In this document: positions 39,252 to 52,622 of the stretch, piece by piece
How positions within the stretch are numbered: the first letter of the stretch is position 1
Layout: every line of letters begins with the position of its first letter
Assembly (NCBI GenBank): GCA_013400155.1
Contig: VXBM01001015.1
Location: 201,218-265,217 of the forward strand
DNA from: Helopsaltes ochotensis
Taxonomy: Eukaryota; Chordata; Aves; Passeriformes; Locustellidae
Length of the DNA: 64,000 nucleotides
Reading direction: 5' to 3'
Position numbers and translations under genes: made by a program
Notes under the pieces: model-generated
Databases searched by the model: none
What the model was told of the DNA's origin: nothing
What the model saw: the letters and a program-made list of their open reading frames with translations, nothing else

Positions 39252-42200
39252 AGCAGTTGTTAGAAAGCAATTCAGTTTTCAAAAAATATAGATCACTATA
39301 ACTATAAAAGTACTGTTTTCTACTTTTCCCTTCTCTGCCACTTCAATAGTGTTATGACTTGTAAAGATTTAGCATAGTAGTGTAGCTTGTTATGTTTCTA
39401 CTCTATCTTCCTGTTGTTAAAAATGTCAGACTGGTTTTTTTCGGTTGTTATCTGTTTGTAGCCTTTTTCTTATTTCAGCTTTCCTGTTGTTGTCAACACA
39501 AGTTTTCTGAGTCTCTCTTGTTTGTGAAGATGTCCTGTTTTCAGTTCCTTTTTAACTGTGTCTTTTAAAATCTGTTTTAGTTTACTATGACATGGTAAAT
39601 GAGCATTAGCAACTTTAATACATATACAGCATGTATCCAGAGAGGAGCTGAAAAGTTTTTTGGTTTTTTGGTCAGTTATTGTGGAAAGAATTTTTTCTAG
39701 AATAAAGCTGGGAAGGTTTTACCTGTATATAATTGTCATGACACTTGTAAGGTGCTTCAGTATGATGGGTTATGTTGATATTAATACATCGAGTGTTTTC
39801 AAAAGAACAGGTTTTAATGGTTTCCGTACCTATGTCAACAACTTGATGAAGAATTTGTCCACACCTAAGCCCATTTTTCCTTAATGCTGAGATGCTTCTT
39901 AACTTAAGTATTTTATTGAAAAGGAGAGAAATATAGTTTAGCTGTCCTCTTAGTTGAGTTTCGTAGAGCTTCAGACAGGTTTTGAGGGCAGAGTGAGGCT
40001 GTATCTCCTTTCTACTCCTTTTTTATTTCAGTTCAGTGGGATTTTTTTTGACTGTCAGTGCTCAGAATTGAGATATTTTAATCTGACTGTGAATCCAATT
40101 ACTTGGTGCTGCAACTTTACCTCACAACTAAGCAGCTGTAAAAAAAGAGATAAGCATAAGATCTATGCTGAGAAAAATTTTCATTCTCATTTCCTGTTGA
40201 TTTGGTTCTAGTGGTGAAGTTGGTGACCTGTAAACATTCATTAATCTCTAAATTTGGACCAGTCTCTGTTCCTCAGAGCAGTTCCACCTTCTTGAGTTAA
40301 GATCCTGAGGAGTGTTTTGGCAAAGTCTAGGAGAAGAGCAAGGCAGTGTTTAAATACCACAGTGCACACCGACTAGAAAGGCTGTGAAGAAGTAACAAAA
40401 AGCCAAATAGAAACAGCTTTGCTGTGTCTTGACTGAAGAAGAGCTGAGGCAGTACTGTGAGCTTTATCTTAATGCATACATCAGTGATAGCTTTTTAAAA
40501 AAGCTTCACATCCACTTTAAAATTTGATATAGTACTTGTCTTAAGAGAAAACTACATTAGTGCAGCAATTTATTGGTAGAGGACAATGTATTTTGTGTCC
40601 TGACAGTTTCTTTCTGGGATTCAACTTGAAACATAATTTAAAATTGGATATAATTAGTTTTAATTTGTACATGCAATTCACAGTGAAACTGTCACCAGGG
40701 AATTACAGATGGTTTAGTTAATGTAGTCAACATTTCAAGCAACAGGTCTTGCCATTGTGTTCAGCTCTGAGACTTGAGCACCTGCTTTTTTATCACAGCT
40801 GTTGCAGCCCGTGCAGAAGAGTGAAAAAAGTTTGCAGCTGTAGTAGAAGGAAAAAGAATGCAATGCTGCTCAGGGGTTGCTGGTGGCCAGCAGCTCTTCT
40901 TTGTCTGAGAATGGGAAGGATTCCTCAATAAAAATAACCTGCATGTCAGCGCTTTGACATGCCTTATGTATGTCAACAATTTGCATTTTCATACAGAAAC
41001 AGTATTCTACAAACATTGCAGTAAATACTAAAGTTGTAGCAGGCCATGAGTTGTGTAATGTGGTGTTGTTCGAAGTAATGCGAAAGCTAATGGCAGCTTG
41101 GACTAGAATAAAGAAGAAACTTATACTGCAAGTTGCATTTTAGTGAACGCTAGTAATATGCTAACAGATGAGGCAAAGCTTAAAATGTGGGTGTCATTTA
41201 CATGTAAGAAGTTAAAAGTGGCACCCTGGTTTAAAATAATGCTATCATGCATCAAATGCTTGAAGAGGTGTGTCAAGCAGATGTTGGTGATATCTTAAGC
41301 CGTACTTGAAGATTTGTATACATTAATTTCACTTACAACATTTTTATCTGAATTTATATGCTCATAGTTACTATTTTTTCCTACTTAATGATATCAGTGT
41401 TATTATGACAGCAAAAATATGAAGCGCCAAATTGCACAAGTGACTGGAATTTAAATATTTTTAACACTTTCATGATGATGTTATTTTAGCTTTTACCCTG
41501 ATATATCAAGGAAAGGGCTTGTTACTTTCACAAATGTTGAACCCACCCTGCACATATATGTCCTTGTGCATGTAAGACTTGCAAGTACCAACCAACCTCT
41601 GCAGGGTTGAATATGGTGTTATTTTTTTAAAAGTACTTATGAATCTCATTTAATTAGAAATAAATGTAAATTCCTGCATTTTTATGTCTTTTAATTTTTA
41701 TTCAACTTTACAAGCAGCTGAAAATGTAAAAGCCTAAAAAATGGTTTTGACAAAAATGTCTTACAAACATTTAAGAAGACTTTATTTCACATTGCTCTTG
41801 GAAGGCTTTCATGGGAAGGTCCAGTGTTTCTTATCTAGTGAGAGTGGATACATACTGGGAAAAACATCTGATAGAAGCCTTTAGAAGCTATTAATATAGT
41901 TATTTTACAGTTAATATTTGTGTGTAATGTAGTCAAGTATGATCTCACACTGTTCTACAAAAGAAGTTCTCGTCAGCCATATGACAATGTGTTCTCAAAA
42001 AATATGCTAGATTTATTGAGATTTATTTCTAGTCTAAGAAAATCTGCTTGGCTATCATGCTACATATAACTTCTCTGTAATTCTTGGAATGGTCAAGCTT
42101 GTCATATTTTTAATAGAGTTGTGTAAGATGCCTGTAGCTTTTGTTTTGTCATTCTCTGTTTTGCTAAGAATGTAAACAACACCACTGCCTGTCCTGCCTA

Positions 42201-42520
42201 GGTTACATATTAAAAAGGCAAGGAAATCATACTTTAAAAGAATCTTTTGGAAAATATAGTGGAATGCCATATTATTTTTGTCATCTGCCTCTGAAAATTA
42301 CTGTCTGAGAGCAATTTAATAGCAAAAGAAAACAGTGGTCTTTTAAAGTAGAAAACATAGAGGGGAGAAAAAAACTACCCAACCCAAAAACTGTTAGTGG
42401 TGGTGAGAAACTCTAGCAAGAAACCAGTTTGGTTAGTTCATTTTCACAGCATCCAAATTGTTTAAGCTTCACAAGAAATTCCACTGTGTGTGAATAAGAG
42501 ACTACAATAGGGCACATGTC

Positions 42521-42551
42521 TGCTGTGCTGCTGAGTTGTGCTGTGCTGCTG
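42521..42551. repeat. Duplicated tgctgtgctgctg motif
   Basis: The 13-base unit occurs twice, 18 bases apart, in a TGC/TG-rich patch of intron 10. It is simple-sequence slippage. Confidence 0.7.
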
Positions 42552-44100
42552 GGAGTCTTCTGCAGCAGATAATGCAGGTCTGGGTAGCACGGCAGTGGCT
42601 CTGCTCTTTTCCCTCACAACCTCCCATTCAAAACAAGATTTTGAATTTCCTGTACCTATCCATGGGATTCAAGAAGAGAGATTTGTATTTGTAAAATATG
42701 AGCTCTCAAAATGAGCAAAATTGACAGCTTTGTTTGGTTTTCAGTTATCATACATTCTGGAATTTAAGTACTGAGGTAAAAAACACCATTGATATTTAGA
42801 TAACCTTCTTAAGAAGTTATAAAGTTCACAAAAGGAGAAATAATTTTGTAGAACCTTATCTATGGCTGACTGGATTTGTGTAGGTTAGTAATGGCTTTTT
42901 TTGTGAGGGACTGTTTGTCTAAAGCTGTTTCTTGTAAATCCGGGCTTGATGATAGTTAGCCATTCTGCGTAGAAACTCTTGTCTGCAGAGACTCTACTGT
43001 ACCCTTTTCAGTCACAGTCACCTTCAGAAACAGGTTGGTGGTCTCTCACCTGATAGTTGCAGCTTGAAACTGCTCGTGATTTCAAATACAGTCGCTTTTA
43101 TACCTGCCTTTTGGTAGTCATTCTCCAAATAGAGTCATATGGCTAACAAATATTTTGTGACCCATGAGCTTTATGACCTTTGAATAGGATTCTGGATGGT
43201 GCTGAGCTGCTGTAATTTGTTCCAGGAGGCTAGTGTGACAGACCAGTACTGGCAGTTAAGCTGTATTGTATACTAATTTTGGCTTCTAGAAGTCTTCAGT
43301 ACTTAAGTAATAGTCACTTAAAAATTTACCCAAGGTAGGTAGATGTTTCCTACTGTTGTTGTACATGTAGTCTATCTTTTTGTTACATTCATAAAGCAAT
43401 TCCCATAAAACTATGATTATTTTATCCATTTTAATGAAGATTTTGATATTCCTTTTTTGTATCTGCATGTTTGAATTAAGTACTGTAATTAACAGTGTAA
43501 TAGAATATACACTAAAAGAAAAAGCTACCATATTTCAATACACTAGCCAAAAATAAATATTGCTGCTTTGTATCTTATCGAGGCTTAGCGTGTGGGAAAT
43601 GTCTGAGGATTGACACTGCAAAAGTGCTCTTTATACATGCAGAACTCTTATAAGGTTGAAAAATAGAAGGATATACATAGAGACTCAAAAGCCTGGCATA
43701 GATCAGGAAAAAATGTATTAGAATGTAGGTATTGCTTCTGGAATAATAAATTTGTCAAGTGATGGAGAAACTCTACTTGTGCAGGAATATTTTAATGTAT
43801 TTTAAGGTCAACACATGTGCAACTCACTGAAGCTCTGGCAACAAGAAAGATTTGATGGTTACTTAAAAGAACAATGTGAAGGCAGGAGAGTGAGTGCCTT
43901 GCCAGAGGTAGAATAAAAACTTCAGCTGTCAGACTGAAAATAAAAGCGTTTATCAGGAGACTTGACTGACCTGTTGATGAACACAGAGCTTTATTAAGCA
44001 AAATTGTACCTACATGGCAGTCATAAATTGTTTATAGAATTTCATTTGTAGCTCTGAAACAAGTAAATCTTTCTTATGTGAGACCCCTGAACTTTTTTAG

Positions 44101-44266
44101 AGTTGTTCAGCCGCATCAACAGCAGATTTTTGAAGAAGACAACCTACAAGCAAGTGAAAATGAAGAACAGCCTGGTCCATCGAAGAGGAAACGCCAGCCA
44201 AGTATGTCTGAAACGATGCCTCTGTACACTCTATGTAAAGAAGATTTAGAGAGCATGGATAAAGAG
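44101..44266 (+). CDS. CTDP1: CTDP1 exon 11, basic/serine segment before the C-terminal tail
   Basis: Begins with one base completing Arg, then VVQPHQQQIFEEDNLQASEN, EEQPGPSKRKRQPSMSETMP and LYTLCKEDLESMDKE. The QPGPSxRKRQPSMSETMPLYTLCKEDLESMDKE block is almost identical to human FCP1. SKRKR is a plausible nuclear localisation signal. It is 166 nt, exits in phase 0, and has acceptor acttttttag and donor gtgagc. In human the next residues are VDDILG followed by about 95 acidic residues that bind TFIIF RAP74; they are not encoded in this window. Reading through the donor gives a short alternative end (see separate entry). Confidence 0.96.
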
Positions 44267-44302
44267 GTGAGCTTAACCAATTCTGACAGATTTCTGACAT
44301 GA
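44267..44302 (+). other. CTDP1: Possible alternative C-terminus of CTDP1 by intron read-through
   Basis: If the exon 11 donor is not used, the frame continues VSLTNSDRFLT and stops at tga 44300-44302. An AATAAA follows at 44373 and a GT-rich stretch at 44445-44455. This would make a protein lacking the C-terminal acidic tail. A shorter human FCP1 isoform with a different C-terminus is known, as far as I recall; whether it arises in the same way is not verified. Without transcript data this remains a candidate. Confidence 0.3.
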
Positions 44303-44372
44303 CATAAGTTCTAACTTTTGTTAAATTATGTATGTACGTGAACTGACCTTGTATGCCACTACAGTAACTTTA

Positions 44373-44378
44373 AATAAA
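44373..44378 (+). terminator. Candidate intronic poly(A) signal
   Basis: A canonical AATAAA lies 71 bases after the read-through stop codon. The GT-rich downstream element (tgtggtgtgt, about 44445) is rather far away. Such hexamers occur often by chance in AT-rich introns, so its meaning depends on the isoform above. Confidence 0.3.
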
Positions 44379-44895
44379 AACCACAGCAGACAAAAGTATG
44401 GCAGGCTAAAATCCAGTTATGTTCTGCAAAGAAGAACAGAATACTGTGGTGTGTAAGTAGACCTTTAAAGTAGAACTTCACTTAAGAATAGCTTTTTCAC
44501 ATTAGACATGTTACTGAATTTGCTCTGTGGATAGCTTTGCCATGTGTCACTTTAGAGTTGTTTTGCTTTGCTTTTCTTTTTTTACAATAAATCTCAAAAT
44601 AATCTGGACAAAAATCGGTGATGGGATGGGAGAAGAGAGGTCTGCAGATGGAAAAGGCACAGATTGTATGGAAGATTGGGGAGACAAATGAGAGCATGGG
44701 GCCTTGTTATCCATAGACATGTAATTGCAGTGTTGTTAAGTCATAGCTATAATTGTTTTGCTGGTGAAGGGAGCTTTCTGTTGCAGAGTGAACTGCACGT
44801 CTTTCATACAAAAGCACCTTGTTTGCAATTCATTGTGAACCTCTAGCTACTCAATTTTCACTTGCCATTCTATGTACTTTTTTCAAATGAGCCAC

Positions 44896-45193
44896 TGTAG
44901 AAATAAGAGACAGGAAAGAACTGCACCTACACACTGAGTCGTGCTTGAAGGAAGAAGAGCTTTTTATTTACATCTTTGACCTTTTATAGAGTTGCAGAGG
45001 TGACCATGGATTGGAGGGTGAAGCTGCCACCTCTCCAACACACTGATCAGACCAACAGTCCATCAACTCTCTCCTCCTCCATGAAAGAATGTCAACAGTC
45101 TGATTGTTTACATTAAGTGCATGAGAAGCTCCATTGCAGAAACGAAAACACATCAGAAGGCTAAAAATCAAGGCAACAAGCCACCATCTTACA
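44896..45193 (-). mobile_element. Probable solo LTR of an avian endogenous retrovirus, minus orientation
   Basis: Read on the minus strand, the block has a TATA box (tctataaaag, 44990-44981), then AATAAA (44968-44963), then a pyrimidine-rich R/U5-like segment (cttcttccttcaagcacgac) and an end in ...ca. Upstream lies ~190 bases of U3-like sequence starting tgtaagatggtggc. The tight TATA-AATAAA spacing with a short R is typical of some avian retroviral LTRs. No gag, pol or env remnants lie beside it, so it is a solo LTR if real. The outer borders are approximate and no clean target-site duplication was found. Confidence 0.5.
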
Positions 45194-46949
45194 TAATATT
45201 AAATGATACATAGAAGAAAAATTACCTATCACTGTGCACCATGTTTTCATGAATTTTTCACGTGTGACTTTACTATAAAATCTAGCGACCCTGGAGCTTG
45301 AATTCATCTTTAAGCTTAGATAGCTCATTGGGGCGGAGACAGGAAGGTGTAACTTGCCATGTTCTTGGCAGTAAGTTCATTACAAGGTTCTAGCTATAAC
45401 AGGCTTTGAGTTATCTTCAGAAAATGTAATAAAAGTATGAGAAGGGAACCACATATTTCACCAACAAAAGAAAGAGACTTTATATATACAGTACAGGGTA
45501 AATTTGAGATGGAGTTTTGGAAGAACTTTAAGCTGGTATTCTGGGGAAATGTCCCATAACTTCCAACTGCTGTGATGATCTCCTTTGAATTTCAGGTGAC
45601 TTCAGGCTTTTAACCTTATCTGGTAGCTCTTGGAGTTGACAGCTTTTGATTTCTTTTGCTTTTTGTTCTGAAGTATTTTGTCCATTTGATCTCAAACTTT
45701 CCCAGAAACAGTATTTCTTCTTGTCACGGTATCAGTCCCTGAATCCATCTCTGCCTTCCATCTGTATCATCAGTGATACTTCAAGACAGTTGATATTATG
45801 GGTTGCCTGTATGATCTTTATGTACTAACACTTTTTCTAATCATGTGGCTTTTGAAAAATAATAATGAATTGCTGATGCATTATGTGCACTGAGTCAAAA
45901 GGAAGTGTGCATGTTTTTCAGATTCACTGCATAAAGTATTTATTGTTTTGTTTTTAAAGATACTATTAAGGAACCTTGTGAAAAGTCTGAATCTTTTGGC
46001 ACTGTTTGTTTTCTGGTTGATAGCTCTCTGCTGCTACATTTATGTCTAAAGAAATTAAAGTTTTTCTACTTTTCCTACAACTATAAACATCTTAAATTAC
46101 AATGATTTGTTTTTGAACTGTGCTTTTGCTTAAGCAGCATATTGTGCTTGGAAACTAGACTACATGAACTTCAGAAAAAATGAATCCCAAATTCCAGTGA
46201 CTCTTTTTTTTTATAGTTGGCTTAGCTTTGATTCCAGGAGTATGATTTGAGGTAAAAGTTGCTGCCAAAAGTTTTCCCTTCCACCAAGTCTCTGTTCCTT
46301 GGGCAGCTGAACCAGTAGGAGGGGTATGTTTGGGGTTTGTTTGGTGCAGAAGCAGAGTGGGATTTTTCTGGTATTTCAGCTTCCCAATATGATTTTATCA
46401 AGGATCAAATATTAGCACTGAGACATGGAGGAAGGGTGCACACAGGACTTATATCAGGAAGGTTGAACTGTACATGGTAGTGCCAGCAGATGATTGTCTC
46501 CTAGAAGCTGACTATTAAAAGACAGGCAAGGAAAACTTGAGACTGCTAGCATCACCTTAGTAAAGGTGTTGTGTTCATGTGGAAGAAATGTAACACAAGT
46601 AATTAAGCAGGATTTTATGGCATTGTGTGGGAGTACACTTAGGAAACAGATGACATGGTAACGTAGTCTGTAAAATATAAAAGTTCAGTGGCGTTCAGAC
46701 AGGAGAGTCTGCTGTCAGGAACATTATCAAATAAGGTGAAAAAATAAGCTTGATGAGCCTTGCTAGTTGGGACTCAGTTCACTTCGGTCATATGGTGACT
46801 ACTTTAACTTCCAGAGAAAGATGTTTGCCCCCACCCAATTCTTTATCAAAACATGCTAAAGGGTAGGAACCTTTCTGGAATCAGATGGTCACTGAGAGAT
46901 ATGAAATTTCTGCTTTTGCCACCTAAATGCTTTTGCTCTGTTTGTATGC

Positions 46950-47345
46950 ATTCAGGTGGCCATGGCAGCCACAAGAGCTGCAACTGACTGCAGACTACCT
47001 AGCAGAGCGAGGGAATTGATTCCAGTCACAGCAGTGATTTCTTGCTCCACTTCTCGGGTGCTCATGCTGAGGCTGTTTGGATTAGGAGTATATGGTCCAA
47101 GGAGAGGGAAAGCAAGTTCCAGTGGAACTTTGCTGCAGTCGAGGCTTAATTGCTGTGTCTCTGCCCTGAGCCACTGTTAATAATCACAGGACCCTATGGC
47201 AAGCCAGCTCAGGGAGCTTGTTGGGACAAAAAAGATCATTTCCAGATTAATCTCCATTATTTCCAGCTTCCTGAAAAAACCCACCGTTGCTGCTGCATGA
47301 GTGCTAGTCCCAGGAGCGGGCAGAAGATGAGAAGAGCTGGAAATA
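46950..47345. other. GC-richer patch in intron 11, nature unknown
   Basis: About 400 bases with higher G+C and several CpG stand out from the AT-rich surroundings. It contains 'gttaataatcac', which resembles an HNF1/homeodomain-type site. It is open in parts of two + frames, but no protein family is recognised. It could be a regulatory element, a decayed retroelement or chance composition. Confidence 0.25.
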
Positions 47346-50300
47346 AGGGTGAAGTCAGAACTGCATTTAAAGCTTTAAGACTGCATTCTCAGTATTTCTA
47401 CTGAATTCCCTCACAAATTCGGATAAGATCAAAAGGAGTCTTTTAGCTTTAGGCACTGGGATTTTTTTCAATGAAATTAGATAGGAAATGCAAGCATTCA
47501 TATATACTGTTTCTATGAGTATAGCTAGCAATAAATAACTCCTTTGCAGCTAACATCTAAAGAAAATCTTGCTTTTTCTTCGCAAAAATCTGTGAAAGGC
47601 CACAGAGCCCCAGGTAATACAGAATTTGCATGTAGTTTATATGTGGGAGAGTTTTGTTAGAAGTTTGAAGAAAATGGAAGCTGATAAAGAGAATTTAATC
47701 ATGATATATTCCCAAATTAAATCCCTTTCCTTCCTGAACCTATTTGAAAGTGTGTTTGTAGATTTTCCTAGCAAAAAAGCTGCAGCTCTTCTACTGTTCC
47801 ATTGGGAAGAACAACTGTGGATAAGCATCTCTCTTAAAATTTGATCTTGTGTAGAATTTTTTATCTTCTCTTATTTTTTCAGTTGTAGTTGTACTATGCA
47901 TACCAAGTAAATCCAAGGAAATGAATAGCATTTCAGCTATTGGGTTGCAATTTAAGGTCACTTAGCCTTTTGTATCTTTTCCAGTGCCAAAAATCTGGAA
48001 GATTGTATCCAGTGGTAGCTTCCTTTCCTTCTGACATGAAGGACCGTTGGAATTTTAGAAAAGTGGAAGCATAAGAGTGTTCAGGGTAATAGAATTGCCA
48101 TTGAAAGGGCAATTGCCAAATGAGAGTAAGTGCATAAGGGATGTATCCCTACTTGGGAAATACACAGCCTCCTGGTGCTGGTTGCTTCACAGTCGAGAGA
48201 ATGTTTTCCCTTTTTCTGTACTAGCCTGACATGGATGCTTTCCAACTGATTACTGCTGTTTTTCTCCATTATGGGACAGTAAAGGGCAGCAGAATTAAAT
48301 GCTGCCAGTCAAATTAGGTTATTTATAGTAATTTTTACAGGACTGTATAATTTTTTACTTCTAAATAACTGGTTATCTGCTACATAACCTGTAAAAGATC
48401 ATTCCATAAAAATTCTATTTATACAGACTTGGATCTAGTATGCTGTAATCTTCACTAAAGAAAAATCTTTAAGGAAATTATTTCCAGTCAATTAAATCCA
48501 GCCAATAACTAACTAGAAACCTGCTGTCCCTAATAGATGGTCTAGAATGACTTGTTCCACAGGGATCAATTCTGTCACTCTACAGGGAAGTGATCTGCTT
48601 TTGCTTTTAGTGTCTGTGTTGGAAAGTAAACTGTTGCAGAAGCCTGCCTTGTAGGGCTGGGCTGTCTGCAGCTCTTCTTGTTCCCCATTGCAGCAGGAAT
48701 GGACTTGCTCACCTGCAGGAGCCTTTGTTACATGCTTGGGGTGGGACTATGTAGCACTGTCATCCTTTGCCAGGGATAGGTGGAAGTTGCTGACCTGCCA
48801 CTACGCTACAATGTTGTGTGGATCTGCTGTCGCTTACTGAGAAAAAACAGAAAGTGGAATCCAGACTTCAAATGACTCTTATTTCTTTCCAGAAATAAGA
48901 TCTATTAGCTAAAGCAAGTTGTGCAAAGGAAGGGAATGACAGGCAAACCATGTAAAGACGTACACGTGTCTTTCCATTCATAACTGATTATCTCAGTACA
49001 GGATGCCTCTCATTCCCAGAGGTTACTCATCATCATCTTGTGAGCCTATTTCTTCAGAACTGATTGCTAGTTCCTTTTTATTAGGGATCATTTTCTTCTA
49101 AATTTGTATTACTAAATTTTAATTGGAGAGAACATTACGACTGGGATAGTATCATGCATAGTTACTTAGTTAAGTTGATCTAATCCTAACAGTGTTGTGT
49201 CCTGTCTGTTATAAATAAACTGTTTGATTTTACGTCCTAATTGCTTCATGATGGTCCTTGACTTTGCTTTTCTCTAAAACATATTCTTTCTTCATGAGAA
49301 TTTGTTGCAGATACAAAAGGTGATCTTTAGCCTTGTGCATCATGCTAGCTTATTTTAAAAATTAAGTCAGCTTTACATTATCTGAAAGATTTTCCCTTTT
49401 TCAATAAGTATCCCTTTCATAATTAAGCTGACATTCTTGTGTACAATAAGTGATTTGACCATTAAATAAGTAAAAAAGGTCAAGAGTTTGCATTCCTCTC
49501 TTCCTTTTGGCTACAAATTATTCTCATCTGTTCCTTTTAGAGCCATGGCTGTCAGTACAGTTTCCTTATGTTACATTTCAGGTGCTTTTTAATTCACTAG
49601 TCCATGTAAATAGTAGAAATGCATAGCAAGAATCTAAGATGCTGCCTTTATAAAATGTCAGTGATAAAAGTAAAAGAAATTATCCTAAGCTGAGCTCAAA
49701 ATCCTGTTCTCAATTGCTCATATCTCAGCTGCTGCTACATCCACGGTAACAGCAGAAGGCAGACAGCCATAGGTCCTCCTATTTGTCAGTACTTTCAGGA
49801 CCAGTCCTCAACAGATTGGTTTCACCAATAGGAAGGAAGTTGAAAAGGAACTTCCAGTAAGGCAGTAAGATTAAACAAGATCAGTGAGGCAGAAAGATTT
49901 CTGTTTGTTTTTCAGTACCTTCTCACCCAGGATGGCCCGGGATTACTAACATCCTGGAACAGCTGTGCACACAGTTTACTAGCTGTAGGATGCTTAGGCT
50001 TTTGTATTTGTTACTGTGGTTTGGGCACGGTGTTTGAGAGTAGTATCTGTGTCTTGTCAAGTGTCATCATCTCTCTCATCTAAGGTAAAATATTTTGCTG
50101 GTTTAAATTCCTTCAGTTTTGGGACTTGGGACATGGGGAAGAGAGGGAGTGAATCTGATACCAGTCCCACCTCTAGCTTTCCCATCTCTCACTTCAGTTA
50201 ATGTAGCTGCAGAGATTCCTGTCATCTGGTTGGGATATGTGGTCAGCAGCTGCAAAGTGACCACATTGCAAAGGTATGTTCTGTGCACAAGTGCATTTCA

Positions 50301-52622
50301 GTGTACAGATTTTTCTTTAGTGGGAATTGCCTAATGAACTACTTTTGCATCAACATGGTTCTGTTGATTTGGGACATATTCTGTGCATTCTTTTCCTTTA
50401 ACTAAGTCATAATTTATATACCACATACAAAGACTGAAATTGCAACATTCTGCTCTTATATAAGGCCACTTATGCTCTTACATTTTGTCACTCTGCATTT
50501 TGCTTTTATCTAAGCACATGTATCCCTTAATTTCTGTTTTTTATTTCAAGTTAGTGACTGTAGCATGCAGTGAATTAGGAGGGAGTGTTTTTCTCCTTCA
50601 AATTGTTGAAAACTATTATCTCGGTAAGTGGTTAGCCTCTTGGTTAGTTAAAAAGTACTAATTTAATGTGGCGGATGTGGTCTCTAGAGCAAATAATAGC
50701 TGCCTGGGCTCCCTTGGACAATTATCTTGCACGTTACCAGTTCTTTTAATTTCCACAACTACGTTTCTCATACAAATTTTCTTGTTTGACACCTCAGCAT
50801 GATACTATGTCATAAATTGTACAGATGCTAAATTTAGTTAGCTTCTTATAAACTGTAGCTTTTTTTGAAGTAAAAAGAATAAGCTTGTGTGTACACTTGC
50901 TGTTGTTAGTGATTGTCATCCAGGCCTCTTGGCCCTTGGAAGTGCTGAGGTCTTGCTTTGCAGTTGTCAGCTTTCACTCGAACTGGACTTGTAAAAGCAA
51001 TTTGGAGTAACTATTAGTGAAAGTACATGTACTGAGAAGTAAGAAAGGCAAACATGCTGCTCTTCATTGAGACAGTAAGAGACTGTTATGAAAAAGATCT
51101 GCCAAAACATCATCTGATATAAGCAGACCTGAGGAGACTCAAATTGGCTGGTCTCAGTCCTTTGGTGCTTCCTGGTGCTATTTCCTTACTGACAGCCCTT
51201 TTGTCACCTTCCTTCACATGCTGACTCTCACATCCCCTCTGGTCCCCATGCTCTGGGCAGCTTTTTGTTTTCACTGTGGAGTGCTTATTACCAAATGGCT
51301 TAACCCAGCAAGACTGCATGTGTTGCTTGCTTGCTTTCCGTGTGAGATGAGTTTTCTGGAGGGAAATGGTGAGAGTGCAATGCTATGAATCAGGTTCTAG
51401 TTTGTCTTCATGAACAAGCGATGGCTTACCAAGAGCTGTAATGTGGTTTTTTAGAGAACGTAGCTTAAAACAGTTATATAAGAAGGAAATTATATTTACT
51501 GCTTCTTCCCTGCTCTACAATTTTGACATTCACCCTTCTCTAATATGGTTAAATAATACAGAAGTAATGGAGCATTAATGTATTATAATGGTAAAGCAAT
51601 TATTTCACCCGTATCTCAGCTGATTAGTAGAGAAAACTGAGTAAAGTTTTCCAATACTATTTTTAATATCTTGGCAGTGAGAATCAGCAGGATAGAATTA
51701 AGATACTGGTACAGTGCATTGGAGAGAAGAAATATGAGCACTTAAAAGAAGATGGCCATCAGTAGTTTGCTTCTGCCATTGTTTGTTTTGCTTTGTAGAA
51801 TTCGTTTTCTACTGGAAAATGGAAACTACTCTAAAAAGCAGCTAGGCTTTCCTCTTTTATTATTTAGTTTCAGAAGACATAAACGTATTTTAAAAAAAAA
51901 ATCGGTATTGGTCATGCATAAATTGTAAATCATCCTGACCAGAAACATTGACACTCTGATTGTTATTCACCTAATAGAACACCAAAATACATGTAATGTA
52001 GATAAGGCTAGTGAGATTCAAATGTGAAACATGTTTGCCTATTTTTTTGGTCTGATATTTCTTTGCAGACCACTAGTTTATGCACTAATTGCATAGAGCT
52101 GATTGCTAGTTTGTTTAAGAGGGCATCATGGTTCAAGCTTGCTTAGCACTTTTTAGAAGTGTTTGGAAAGAGGCTTTTTTATGTAATTCCATGTTTTACA
52201 AGGAGACAGCTCATTACCAAAATAGGAAAAGGATTTTTATTGAAGTTGATATTATCTCAAGTAGGCCATCAATTTTGTATCGCTTCTGTTTTTCTGCGCA
52301 GGTTGCTTAGAAAATACTATTTAAACATGGTTTTTCGATGTACTTGAATGTTTTATTTTCATTTTAGAGGGGTTTTTTTTGAATTTGTATGTCATGAGGA
52401 AATATGGGAAACATACTGTTACCTTTTGGCATTCAGATGACACATAGTATAAATATCTGCATTTTGTAGATAGAAATGGCGACTACCTATGTATGTAAGA
52501 ATTAATTTAATGGCAGTAATGACAAGTTGTTAATTAAAATATGATGTAATACTTTTGAGCAAAATGAATATGATCAATCAAGTTCTTTGCTGGTCAGGCT
52601 GTTAAGGAAAATATAAAGTGTT

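Larger units (their letters stand above)
38422..44100 (+). other. CTDP1: CTDP1 intron 10
   Basis: A 5.7 kb intron (gtacct ... acttttttag). It holds two imperfect short duplications (39214-39251 and 42521-42551) and simple T/A-rich tracts. No transposon or gene was recognised. Confidence 0.88.
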
